Positions 1 to 5,503 of a stretch of DNA of 6,558 nucleotides are shown in pieces. Within the stretch, counting starts at the first letter, position 1; each line of letters begins with the position of its first letter. A program made the position numbers and the translations under genes. The stretch is from Eubacteriales Family XIII. Incertae Sedis bacterium. GTDB lineage: Bacteria > Bacillota > Clostridia > Peptostreptococcales > Anaerovoracaceae. Below the pieces are notes generated by a model. The model worked only from the letters and a program-made list of their open reading frames with translations, did not search any database and had not been told where the DNA came from. Location: contig JAIRPC010000033.1 in the NCBI GenBank assembly GCA_031257215.1, positions 1-6,558 of the forward strand, read 5' to 3'.

Positions 1-419
1 CTGTAACAGTAAGTTTTCCCTTTCGCGTCGAATCGCGCATGGAAATCCCCAGGCACTTCCTCGGCCGAGAGCAGGCGCACGTCATCTAGCAGGTTGTTCA
101 CGGCTATCGGTATGCGCTCTGCAGGGATGCCGAACCCGCCCGCGAAAGAGGCCGCCTGTCCGAGCGCGTGGACGCCCGCGTCCGTGCGTGACGTGCCGTT
201 CAAAACGATGTCCTCGCCGCAGACATGCGAAAGCGCCCGTTCCAGCGTCCCCTGCACCGTGCGCACCCGCTCGCCCGAATCCGCACCGCCAGTAGAACCA
301 ACGGCAGCCCCATCGCGGGCCGCTCCGCCATCGCCAGCCGCTCCGCCAACGCGCTGCGCCTGCCACCCCCGAAACGCGCTCCCGTCGTATTCTATTTTGA
401 TCAGTATGTTCTTTGCCAT
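1..419 (-). CDS. truA: tRNA pseudouridine synthase A, 5' part (truncated by window edge)
   Basis: TruA converts uridines 38-40 in the anticodon arm of many tRNAs to pseudouridine in the cytoplasm. The first 139 residues are visible and the rest lies beyond position 1. Family landmarks in order: IEYDGSAFRGWQ (residues 9-20), VRTVQGTLERAL (52-63), SRTDAGVHALGQ (77-88) with catalytic Asp80, the VNNLL region (108-111), and DFHARFDAKGKTYCY (125-139). The ATG at 419 places the conserved beta strand right after it, as expected. No strong Shine-Dalgarno is visible (only GTGATGAACCC before the ATG). About 27 Gly/Ala/Asp-rich residues (roughly 24-50) separate GWQAQ from the VRTVQ motif, where the E. 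coli enzyme has a short loop; part of this is an 18-bp tandem duplication. The gene lies 32 nt downstream of the PilO-like gene on the same strand, so co-transcription is likely. The family assignment is secure. Confidence 0.95.
   Translation of the reverse strand, partial: MAKNILIKIEYDGSAFRGWQAQRVGGAAGDGGAARDGAAVGSTGGADSGERVRTVQGTLERALSHVCGEDIVLNGTSRTDAGVHALGQAASFAGGFGIPAERIPIAVNNLLDDVRLLSAEEVPGDFHARFDAKGKTYCY
312..347. repeat. 18-bp imperfect tandem duplication inside truA
   Basis: Read on the coding (minus) strand, two adjacent 18-nt units encode GGAAGD and GGAARD (TruA residues 25-30 and 31-36). They match at 16 of 18 bases, and the reading frame is kept. This is the likely source of part of the low-complexity insertion in this TruA. 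Confidence 0.75.
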
Positions 420-451
420 GGGTTCATCACATATATGCTATTATATTATAA
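420..451 (-). promoter_or_regulatory. AT-rich intergenic gap before truA, possible secondary promoter
   Basis: This 32-nt gap between the PilO-like stop and the truA start is very AT-rich in a GC-rich neighbourhood. On the minus strand it contains TATAAT (450-445) and overlapping TATA-like hexamers. A -35 match is poor: TGTACA lies only 14 nt upstream of the TATAAT, and at 17 nt spacing the hexamer is GAATGT. A weak internal promoter is possible but not demonstrated. No terminator hairpin lies here, so read-through from the upstream pair is expected. Confidence 0.3.
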
Positions 452-1072
452 TTATTTGCGCAATTGTACATTCGAGACATAATGCAGCCGCACTCCGAGC
501 GTCCATACCCCGCCGCCGTCCTGGCTATACGTGAAGCTGTACACCGACCATGTGCCCTCTCCCACGTTTTCAAAGGCCTTCATGAGCGCTATGCCATCGG
601 CGTATTTTGCCCGCACCGTTATCATATAGCCCTGCGCCTGCAATTCGATAACGGCGGCGCCCGTGCCGTTCGCAATACCTGCGCCTATCTGAGAGTCTGC
701 GGCGGGCGCACCGACGGCTGGCGCGCCCGCGCCTGCTTCGCCTGGCATTATATCCACGACCTCGGGCGCGATCCCCACGGCGGCGGCCTTTTCCAATATG
801 GCGATCTCCGCTGCGCTCGGAAGCAGCCCCGTGCGCTTTTTGTAGCCGCCCAATTCCGCTTCGGCGGCCTTGGCTTTTTCGTCGAACGCCTTTGGATCGG
901 ATTTGATATTGCTGACCTCGCCAGCGTCAACCCGCTGCTCAAACAGCTCTTCCTGCGCGGCCGACTCCCATTTATCGATAACGGGCTGCGCGTAATGGGA
1001 ATAAGCTTGCAACAGCACCTCAAAAGCTATGGCCAGTATTATCATGATCCTGGCGTGCCTCGCGTCTTTCAT
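452..1072 (-). CDS. PilO/GspM-like inner-membrane pilus or secretion assembly protein
   Basis: The 206-residue protein has the layout of PilO/GspM. There is a short cytoplasmic start (MKDARHAR), one transmembrane helix at about residues 9-24 (IIMIILAIAFEVLLQAY region), a charged, coiled-coil-prone helix at about 32-76, an Ala/Gly/Pro linker (about 110-140), and a C-terminal alpha/beta segment (141-206). That last segment contains IELQAQGYMITVRAKYADGI and WTLGVRLHYV and resembles the ferredoxin-like domain of the family. In known systems PilO pairs with PilN, and GspM with GspL, to form a platform linking cytoplasmic ATPase parts to the pilin machinery. I chose the ATG at 1072, not the longer frame from 1144. 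It overlaps the upstream stop as ATGA, is preceded by GGGAGG about 9-10 nt away, and puts the membrane helix at the N terminus. The assignment rests on architecture and the neighbour; overall identity to known PilO is not obvious by eye. Confidence 0.65.
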   Translation of the reverse strand: MKDARHARIMIILAIAFEVLLQAYSHYAQPVIDKWESAAQEELFEQRVDAGEVSNIKSDPKAFDEKAKAAEAELGGYKKRTGLLPSAAEIAILEKAAAVGIAPEVVDIMPGEAGAGAPAVGAPAADSQIGAGIANGTGAAVIELQAQGYMITVRAKYADGIALMKAFENVGEGTWSVYSFTYSQDGGGVWTLGVRLHYVSNVQLRK

Positions 1073-2532
1073 TGGTTCGCCGCCTCCCCGCCCTGCGCCG
1101 CGCCGCCAAAGCTGTAATACGAGATCTTGACCTGTGTTTTCCATTCCCTGTTTTTCTTGTTGCCGACGCGCTCGCGCTTCCCGATTTCCGCCGCGCTCAT
1201 ACTGCGGCTGTTGTTGAGGTCTTCCAGGCCGCTCTCCAAAGCGGCGATGTTCTTCGTCCTCAGGCTCACGATGATGCCGCCATCGTCGCCGAGGGCTATC
1301 TCGTCAACGGCCGCGCCTTTCAGCGCCCCCGCGCCGAGCGATGCCAGCAGATCCCCGTAGCCTGTTGTCGCGCCGTCCAGCGCGGCGTCAAGCGTGCGGT
1401 ACGCGGGTAGCTCCGCCTGAACCTGCCTGTGTCCGTATAGCTGGGCATAGTAGGCGGCATCCGCACCGACTGCCGCCTCGTCCCGCGCCGCACGCGCCGA
1501 GGCTTCCATGTTCCAGACGCGTATGGGCTGTAACAGAGACAGCGCCGCCACTATAATCACCGTGCAGACCATGATCGTCACGGCGATCCGTTCGTGCCTG
1601 CGCCTGTCCCTGCCGCCCCGCGTGAAGTCGGGAAGCCGATCCCCTGACGCGGCAGGCGTGAGCGAAGCGGCCTTGGCGGAGGTGGCGTACTCCACGCCGC
1701 ACCCGCGCTTCCTCAGGGACTTCACAAGCCCAGAGAGGAACTCGCGCTGAGTCCCGCAGATGGCGCGGGCAATCAGCCCGTCGCGTGCGACGCCGCCTGG
1801 CGCGGAGTTTGCCGCTGTCGGTTTTGTATTCGTCATCGCGGGCTTCGCGCTGGCCTCCGGCGGCGCGGCGTAAAGCCCGTGAGCGAAATCCCCGTACAGC
1901 CGAAGCAGCATGCTGTCCGCGCCGGGGCTTGCGGTTTCGCTCGGCGCGGCAGCGGTCGGCGGCGCGGCATAAAGCCCATGCGCGAAGTCACCATACAGCC
2001 GAAGCAGCATGCTGTCCGCTCCGCAGCTCCCGCAGTCTACACGCAAATCCGCCTGAGGCTTGCTACTCCCGCCACCCCTGCGCGAAACCCAGCCTATGTC
2101 CTCAATGATATACGGGGAAGCAGCGTCGCCCAACAATCCGTAGACCGCCAGCGTCCGTTGCTCCTTGCGCAGGTTCGCGCTGCCCGTGCTGACCCTGTAC
2201 TCATCATAGAACGCCGCGCCCTCACCCAAGAGCAACGATAGCTTTCGTTTTCCATTATTGGGATATTTACCTAACAGCGAATTTGGATATGCCTTGGCGT
2301 ACCGCGCAAGGCAGGAGGAGATGAAGTCGGCGAGTGCTTCGTGCTTGCCGATCAATGCCAATCCCGCGCCGCCGCCCACGTGCAAGCCACCGGCCTGGCC
2401 GCCCTCCGCGCCCATCAACGAACTCGGCATGGCAAACCCGTGCGGCTTCGAGCGCGGCAGGCCGTTCATGCCACCCTCCGCGATTCCGACTACGCCGTCG
2501 CCTATGATCACCCAAACCTTTCCGTTACGCAT
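1069..2532 (-). CDS. GspL-like / PilM-PilN-like bitopic membrane protein with duplicated cytoplasmic motif
   Basis: This 487-residue protein has a large N-terminal part (1-315), one membrane helix (about 316-335, IAVTIMVCTVIIVAALSLLQ), a helical coiled-coil-prone stretch (about 340-385) and a C-terminal alpha/beta part (about 390-475, DEIALGDDGGIIVSLRTKN then QVKISYYSF) that resembles the ferredoxin-like domain of PilN. Arg/His-rich residues (RGGRDRRRHER, 306-315) just before the helix predict a cytoplasmic N terminus. This order (cytoplasmic domain, membrane helix, ferredoxin-like domain) is that of GspL, or of a PilM-PilN fusion. Clear actin-like PilM motifs are not recognisable; only VWVIIGDGVVGIAEG (6-20) is suggestive. 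Residues 171-192 and 204-225 are identical, joined by a Pro/Ala/Ser linker. A CGSC motif sits at 167-170. I chose the ATG at 2532 because AGAGGG lies about 9 nt upstream; the 29 residues before it (frame from 2619) look non-coding. The stop overlaps the next start (ATGA), so the two products are probably made together. Function is inferred from architecture and neighbour. Confidence 0.6.
   Translation of the reverse strand: MRNGKVWVIIGDGVVGIAEGGMNGLPRSKPHGFAMPSSLMGAEGGQAGGLHVGGGAGLALIGKHEALADFISSCLARYAKAYPNSLLGKYPNNGKRKLSLLLGEGAAFYDEYRVSTGSANLRKEQRTLAVYGLLGDAASPYIIEDIGWVSRRGGGSSKPQADLRVDCGSCGADSMLLRLYGDFAHGLYAAPPTAAAPSETASPGADSMLLRLYGDFAHGLYAAPPEASAKPAMTNTKPTAANSAPGGVARDGLIARAICGTQREFLSGLVKSLRKRGCGVEYATSAKAASLTPAASGDRLPDFTRGGRDRRRHERIAVTIMVCTVIIVAALSLLQPIRVWNMEASARAARDEAAVGADAAYYAQLYGHRQVQAELPAYRTLDAALDGATTGYGDLLASLGAGALKGAAVDEIALGDDGGIIVSLRTKNIAALESGLEDLNNSRSMSAAEIGKRERVGNKKNREWKTQVKISYYSFGGAAQGGEAANQ
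1858..2022 (-). repeat. Two 66-bp direct repeats encoding an identical 22-residue motif
   Basis: The copies lie at 1957-2022 (first in reading order) and 1858-1923, with a 99-nt (33-codon) period. Both encode GADSMLLRLYG followed by DFAHGLYAAPP. Of 66 bases, 59 match. All seven differences fall at third codon positions and none changes an amino acid (for example GGC/GGA, TAC/TAT twice, GAT/GAC, CAC/CAT). The linker between the copies is TAAAPSETASP. Confidence 0.93.
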
Positions 2533-2567
2533 CTTCCATTTCCCTCTGCTCCGCTGAAACCCTCCAT

Positions 2568-2596
2568 CGCGACAAATTTTCGGCCGCGACAAAATT
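2568..2596. repeat. Two short direct repeats upstream of the membrane-protein pair
   Basis: CGCGACAAATTT (2568-2579) and CGCGACAAAATT (2585-2596) are spaced 17 nt apart, 36 nt or more upstream of the ATG at 2532. They lie in the 108-nt gap after ligA. They could be a regulator binding site or chance. I found no convincing -35/-10 pair in this gap, so the downstream genes may also be read from the ligA promoter. Confidence 0.3.
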
Positions 2597-2640
2597 ACTG
2601 TATATTTCCTTTCGCACATGCCACGACTGCAGGCATGGCG

Positions 2641-4761
2641 CTATTTCATCATATCATTGATCTCGGCCTCCGTGATTATTTTCACGCCGAGCTGTTTCGC
2701 TTTTTTGTTTTTCGACGAACCGGAATGTATGTCGTTGTTCACGAGATAGTCCGTCTTTTCGCTCACCGAGCCGGTCGCCTTGCCGCCCGCGCCCTCTATG
2801 CGTTCTTTCAGTTCGTCGCGGTTCGCGTAGGTTTCGAGGCTGCCTGTGATGACAAACGTCAGCCCAGCGAGAGGCAGCGTGACACCCTCCGTGCCCGCTT
2901 CACCTCGCCCGCCCGATGCGCCGGACTCCCCAAATGTTATTGGAACGGCGCTCTGCTCATCAGGGTCAAGCGTGACGAAGCCAAGGATGTCCTCCGCGGC
3001 GGCGCGGTTCTTCACGTTCCCCCACCAAGCGACGAACCCCTCCGCCAACACGTCCCCGATGCCGTCTATCCGCACCAGCTCGTCATAGGCAGCATTGGAC
3101 ATCCTCTCCCAATCGTTGCCGAACGCGCGGCAGATAAGGCGCGAATTGGCGGAGCCGATCCCGGGTATGCCGAGGCTGTTCAAGAGCCGTGCGCGCTTGG
3201 CCTTCGACGCCGCAGCGGAGATCGCCGCGATCAGGTTTTCGTATGACCTCTCGCCGAACCCGTCCATCGCAACGATTTCGTCGCGGTGCGTTGGCAGCCT
3301 GAATATGTCCGCGAGCTCGCGGATGAACCCCGCCGCGATAAATTTCTCTATGGTCTGTTCGGAGAGCCCGTCAATATTCATGGCCGAACGCCCCACGAAA
3401 TGCGTGAACGATTTGATCTTCTTGGCGGCGCAGTCCGCGTTCGGGCAGCAGAGCGTGATGATGCCGTCGGCATCCCTGACCTCCGTCGCTGACCCGCACA
3501 CAGGGCAGGCGGCGGGCGGCGCCGCGCTCCCGCTCCGCGTCAGGTTCTCCGCGACCTGCGGGATAATCATATTGGCCTTGTAGACGCGAATCGTGTCGCC
3601 CTCGCCGAGCGCCAGGTCGTTCATGATGCTGATGTTGTGCAGGCTGGCGCGGCTGACCGTCGTACCCTCGATCTCCACGGGCGCGAACACGGCGATAGGG
3701 TTGATGAGCCCTGTCCGCGAGGCACTCCATTCGATGCGTTCGAGCGTGGTTTCGGCCAGCTCGTCCGCCCATTTGAAAGCAATCGCGTCACGCGGGAATT
3801 TGGCGGTGCGGCCGAGGCTCTCGCCATACGCGATATCGTCGTAGACGAGCACCAGGCCATCCGACGGCAAATCCGCGTTAGCCGCACGCTCCGTGAAGCG
3901 CCGCACCTCGGCCTCGACCGACGCGGCATCCACCGTATAGTGTTCGACCGTTTCAAAGCCCTGCCCCGCGAGAAAATCCATCTGCTCGGACCGCGTGAAG
4001 AACCTCGCGCCAGGCTGCGCGCCCGCCGCTTCGTCCGCTGAAACAAGCGCGAACGCGTAGAGCTTGACGCGGCGCGCCGCGGTGACCTTTGAGTCGAGCT
4101 GGCGAACGCTGCCGCTTGCCAGGTTGCGCGGGTTCTTGTACTTCGCTTCGGCGTCGTCCAGCTCCGCGTTTATCTTTTCAAAATCCGAATAACTGATAAC
4201 CGCCTCGCCGCGCAGCAATAGCCGCCCTTGGTATGGTATGCGCAGTGGGAGGTTTCCGAAATTTTTCGCGTTGTTGGTTATAACCTCTCCAACCGCGCCG
4301 TCGCCGCGCGTGACCGCCCGAACCAGCTCGCCGCCCTCATAAGTGAGCGCGACCGTAAGGCCGTCGAGCTTCCACGAAAGCAGGCCGCGCTTATCGCCGA
4401 GCCAGTCCGCAAGCGCGGACGCGTCCTTCGTCTTTTCGAGCGACAGCATCGGGTGGGCGTGCGGCTCCTTGGCCAGCTCCGAGCTGACCTCATATCCGAC
4501 GCGCTGTGTGGGGCTGCCAGACAGCACAAGGCCGGTTTCCGATTCGAGCGCGGCAAGCTCGTCGTAGAGCCTGTCATACTCTATGTTCGGCATCACCTCA
4601 CGGCTCTCGTCATAATAAGCCCGCGCCGCAGCGGAGAGCGTCCGCACCAGCTCCCTCATGCGCACCGTACGCCGTTCCGTATCGGGGCGCGGCGGGTCGC
4701 CCGGCATCTCACCACGCGCTTCCGCGCCCAGCTTCTTATCGTTTTTATCTGCATTGTCCAT
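2641..4761 (-). CDS. ligA: NAD-dependent DNA ligase
   Basis: LigA seals nicks in duplex DNA during replication and repair, using NAD+ to form a ligase-AMP intermediate. The 706 residues contain all domains in order. Domain Ia is at about 35-75 (YYDESREVMPNIEYDRLYDEL). The adenylation domain has HPMLSL (103-108), motif I KLDG with catalytic Lys131, NPRNLASGSVRQLD with Arg212 and Arg220, motif III LRGEAVIS with Glu186, motif IV DGLVLV (301-306), and motif V IAFKW with Lys330. The OB fold follows, then a zinc finger (Cys419, Cys422, Cys438 or 439, Cys444), helix-hairpin-helix repeats (about 525-585) and a BRCT domain (about 628-706). A Gly/Glu-rich linker precedes the BRCT. Motif IV lacks the lysine found in E. 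coli LigA. The ATG at 4761 has no clear Shine-Dalgarno; Met19 (4707) and Met35 (4659) are alternative starts, since conserved sequence begins only near residue 33. It is divergent from the tRNA operon. Confidence 0.97.
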   Translation of the reverse strand: MDNADKNDKKLGAEARGEMPGDPPRPDTERRTVRMRELVRTLSAAARAYYDESREVMPNIEYDRLYDELAALESETGLVLSGSPTQRVGYEVSSELAKEPHAHPMLSLEKTKDASALADWLGDKRGLLSWKLDGLTVALTYEGGELVRAVTRGDGAVGEVITNNAKNFGNLPLRIPYQGRLLLRGEAVISYSDFEKINAELDDAEAKYKNPRNLASGSVRQLDSKVTAARRVKLYAFALVSADEAAGAQPGARFFTRSEQMDFLAGQGFETVEHYTVDAASVEAEVRRFTERAANADLPSDGLVLVYDDIAYGESLGRTAKFPRDAIAFKWADELAETTLERIEWSASRTGLINPIAVFAPVEIEGTTVSRASLHNISIMNDLALGEGDTIRVYKANMIIPQVAENLTRSGSAAPPAACPVCGSATEVRDADGIITLCCPNADCAAKKIKSFTHFVGRSAMNIDGLSEQTIEKFIAAGFIRELADIFRLPTHRDEIVAMDGFGERSYENLIAAISAAASKAKRARLLNSLGIPGIGSANSRLICRAFGNDWERMSNAAYDELVRIDGIGDVLAEGFVAWWGNVKNRAAAEDILGFVTLDPDEQSAVPITFGESGASGGRGEAGTEGVTLPLAGLTFVITGSLETYANRDELKERIEGAGGKATGSVSEKTDYLVNNDIHSGSSKNKKAKQLGVKIITEAEINDMMK

Positions 4762-4772
4762 GACGATATTTT

Positions 4773-4802
4773 ATCATATTTGCCGCGTCAGTTTTATTTG
4801 AA
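4773..4802 (-). promoter_or_regulatory. Possible ligA promoter very close to the start codon
   Basis: On the minus strand TTCAAA (4802-4797), an 18-nt spacer and TATGAT (4778-4773) make a plausible sigma-70-type promoter with 4/6 and 5/6 matches. Only 11 nt separate the -10 box from the annotated ATG, which would leave a leader of about 5 nt and no room for a ribosome binding site. Either the message is nearly leaderless or translation starts at a downstream Met. Confidence 0.45.
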
Positions 4803-4861
4803 ACCGGCCAGTGCCGCGCTTCACTCGGAACACCGCCAACTTGTGCTGACACAGCAAACCC

Positions 4862-4889
4862 GCACACCCGCTCAGGCACGCAGGTGTGC
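4862..4889. repeat. 7-bp inverted repeat upstream of the tRNA promoter
   Basis: GCACACC (4862-4868) and GGTGTGC (4883-4889) are perfectly complementary around a 14-nt loop, ending 10 nt before the -35 box. No T-run follows on either strand, so it is not an intrinsic terminator. It could be an operator or chance. The rest of the 4803-4899 gap shows only a small TGCTG/CAGCA hairpin (4844-4856) and no convincing gene. Confidence 0.4.
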
Positions 4890-4899
4890 CAAAAATGCC

Positions 4900-4928
4900 T
4901 TGACAGAGACAAGGGGTTCGGTTAAAAT
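4900..4928 (+). promoter_or_regulatory. Strong sigma-70-type promoter of the tRNA operon
   Basis: A perfect TTGACA (4900-4905) is followed by a 17-nt spacer and TAAAAT (4923-4928, 5/6). Transcription should begin near 4935, about 50 nt before the first tRNA. The near-consensus sequence fits a stable-RNA operon. A GC-rich discriminator is absent: the bases after the -10 box are AATATAGC. Confidence 0.88.
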
Positions 4929-4960
4929 AATATAGCTGACAGGAAGCGGGATTTTGTCGG

Positions 4961-4980
4961 GCATGGGCATTTGCTCATGC
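4961..4980 (+). other. Leader hairpin just before tRNA-Gln
   Basis: GCATGGGC (4961-4968) pairs with GCTCATGC (4973-4980) through 8 bp including one G-U, around an ATTT loop. It lies within the predicted transcript leader and ends 4 nt before the mature tRNA-Gln 5' end. It may guide 5' processing or protect the precursor. No T-run follows, so it is not a terminator. Confidence 0.6.
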
Positions 4981-4984
4981 GTGA

Positions 4985-5058
4985 TGGGGTATAGCCAAGC
5001 GGTAAGGCAACGGACTTTGACTCCGTCATCGTAGGTTCGAGTCCTGCTACCCCAGCCA
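4985..5058 (+). tRNA. tRNA-Gln (anticodon UUG)
   Basis: The cloverleaf is intact: acceptor TGGGGTA pairs with TACCCCA. The anticodon loop CTTTGAC gives anticodon TTG, reading CAA (and CAG by wobble). The T-arm contains GGTTCGAGTCC, the discriminator is G, and the 3' CCA is encoded. Length is 74 nt. It is the first gene of the operon. Confidence 0.97.
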
Positions 5059-5062
5059 ACTC

Positions 5063-5078
5063 GGCGGGTTTGCCCGCC
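5063..5078 (+). other. GC-rich hairpin in the Gln-Lys tRNA spacer
   Basis: GGCGGG (5063-5068) pairs with CCCGCC (5073-5078) around a 4-nt TTTG loop in a 28-nt spacer. No T-run follows, so it is more likely a processing or insulating structure than a terminator, although it might pause polymerase. Confidence 0.55.
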
Positions 5079-5086
5079 TAACGATT

Positions 5087-5162
5087 GACCCATTAGCTCA
5101 GCTGGTAGAGCACTTGACTTTTAATCAAGGTGTCCGGAGTTCGAAACTCCGATGGGTCACCA
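5087..5162 (+). tRNA. tRNA-Lys (anticodon UUU)
   Basis: Acceptor GACCCAT pairs with ATGGGTC. The anticodon stem CTTGA/TCAAG encloses CTTTTAA, giving TTT (AAA and AAG). The D-arm AGCTCAGCTGGTAGAGC and T-arm GGAGTTCGAAACTCC are intact, the discriminator is A and CCA is encoded. Length is 76 nt. Confidence 0.97.
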
Positions 5163-5282
5163 ACTGTCTTGCTGGATGCGAAAAAGGCACGGCAGGTCAC
5201 CGCTCGGCAAAGCCGCTGTGACCATCGAGCAGGGCGTACCAACGATAGCTTGCTGTCGGGTTGCGTCCGCAAAGCAGGACGA
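5163..5282 (+). other. Long structured spacer between tRNA-Lys and tRNA-Ser(UGA)
   Basis: This 120-nt spacer is longer than its neighbours and holds three consecutive predicted hairpins. In the first (5195-5223), GGTCAC/GTGACC encloses CGGC-AAA-GCCG. In the second (5243-5258), CGATAGC/GCTGTCG has one G-U. In the third (5264-5281), CGTCC/GGACG has an 8-nt loop and ends next to the following tRNA. It also carries one copy of a 15-nt element shared with later spacers (5176-5190). No coding frame or recognisable tRNA remnant was found. It could be a discarded spacer or a small structured RNA. Confidence 0.5.
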
Positions 5283-5371
5283 GGAGGAGTAGCGAAGCGG
5301 TCATAACGCGGCGGTCTTGAAAACCGTTTGGGTGAAAGCCCACATGGGTTCGAATCCCATCTCCTCCGCCA
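5283..5371 (+). tRNA. tRNA-Ser (anticodon UGA)
   Basis: Acceptor GGAGGAG pairs with CTCCTCC. The anticodon loop CTTGAAA gives TGA, reading UCA and other UCN codons by wobble. A long variable arm (TGGGTGAAAGCCCA region), typical of class II tRNAs, precedes the T-arm GGGTTCGAATCCC. The discriminator is G and CCA is encoded. Length is 89 nt. Confidence 0.97.
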
Positions 5372-5410
5372 ACCGCAAGCATGAGTTTGCATTGGATGCG
5401 GGAAAAGCAC

Positions 5411-5503
5411 GGAGAAGTACTCAAGAGGCCGAAGAGGGTGGTTTGCTAAACCATTAGGTCGGAAATAACCGGCGCCAGGGTTCGAATCCCTGCTTCTCCG
5501 CCA
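5411..5503 (+). tRNA. tRNA-Ser (anticodon GCU)
   Basis: Acceptor GGAGAAG pairs with CTTCTCC. The anticodon stem GTGGT/ACCAT encloses TTGCTAA, giving GCT, which reads AGC and AGU. The long variable arm and T-arm AGGGTTCGAATCCCT are intact, the discriminator is G and CCA is encoded. Length is 93 nt. Its 5' end directly follows one copy of the recurrent 15-nt spacer element. Part of its T-arm is repeated in inverted orientation in the next spacer. Confidence 0.97.

Noticed and set aside
464..1117. 217-residue plus-strand frame opposite the PilO-like gene
   Set aside because: It is an antisense shadow in GC-rich DNA: no ribosome binding site and no recognisable domain, while the minus-strand gene has a membrane helix and a coupled start.
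1073..1144. N-terminal extension of the PilO-like protein from the ATG at 1144
   Set aside because: It would overlap the upstream gene by 25 codons and put 24 Gly/Arg-rich residues before the membrane helix. The ATGA start at 1072 has a clear ribosome binding site.
2533..2619. N-terminal extension of the GspL-like protein from the ATG at 2619
   Set aside because: That ATG has no ribosome binding site and the 29 residues look non-coding, while the ATG at 2532 has AGAGGG at proper spacing.
2612..2639. Terminator after ligA (CATGCC ... GGCATG)
   Set aside because: The stem is only 6 bp with a 9-nt loop, and A-rich rather than T-rich sequence follows on the minus strand.
2341..3246. 301-residue plus-strand frame across the ligA 3' end and the gap
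   Set aside because: It is antisense to certain LigA sequence (BRCT and helix-hairpin-helix) and to the GspL-like gene, and it shows no domain of its own.
4862..4889. Intrinsic terminator between ligA and the tRNA operon
   Set aside because: The stem is present but no T-run follows on either strand, and the flanking genes diverge, so no terminator is needed here.
4228..4935. 235-residue plus-strand frame opposite the ligA 5' end
   Set aside because: It covers the catalytic region of ligA in antisense and ends inside the tRNA promoter; there is no ribosome binding site or domain.
5191..5282. Degenerate tRNA in the Lys-Ser spacer
   Set aside because: The position and flanking element hint at a lost tRNA, but no acceptor pair, anticodon arm or TTCRA T-loop can be found.
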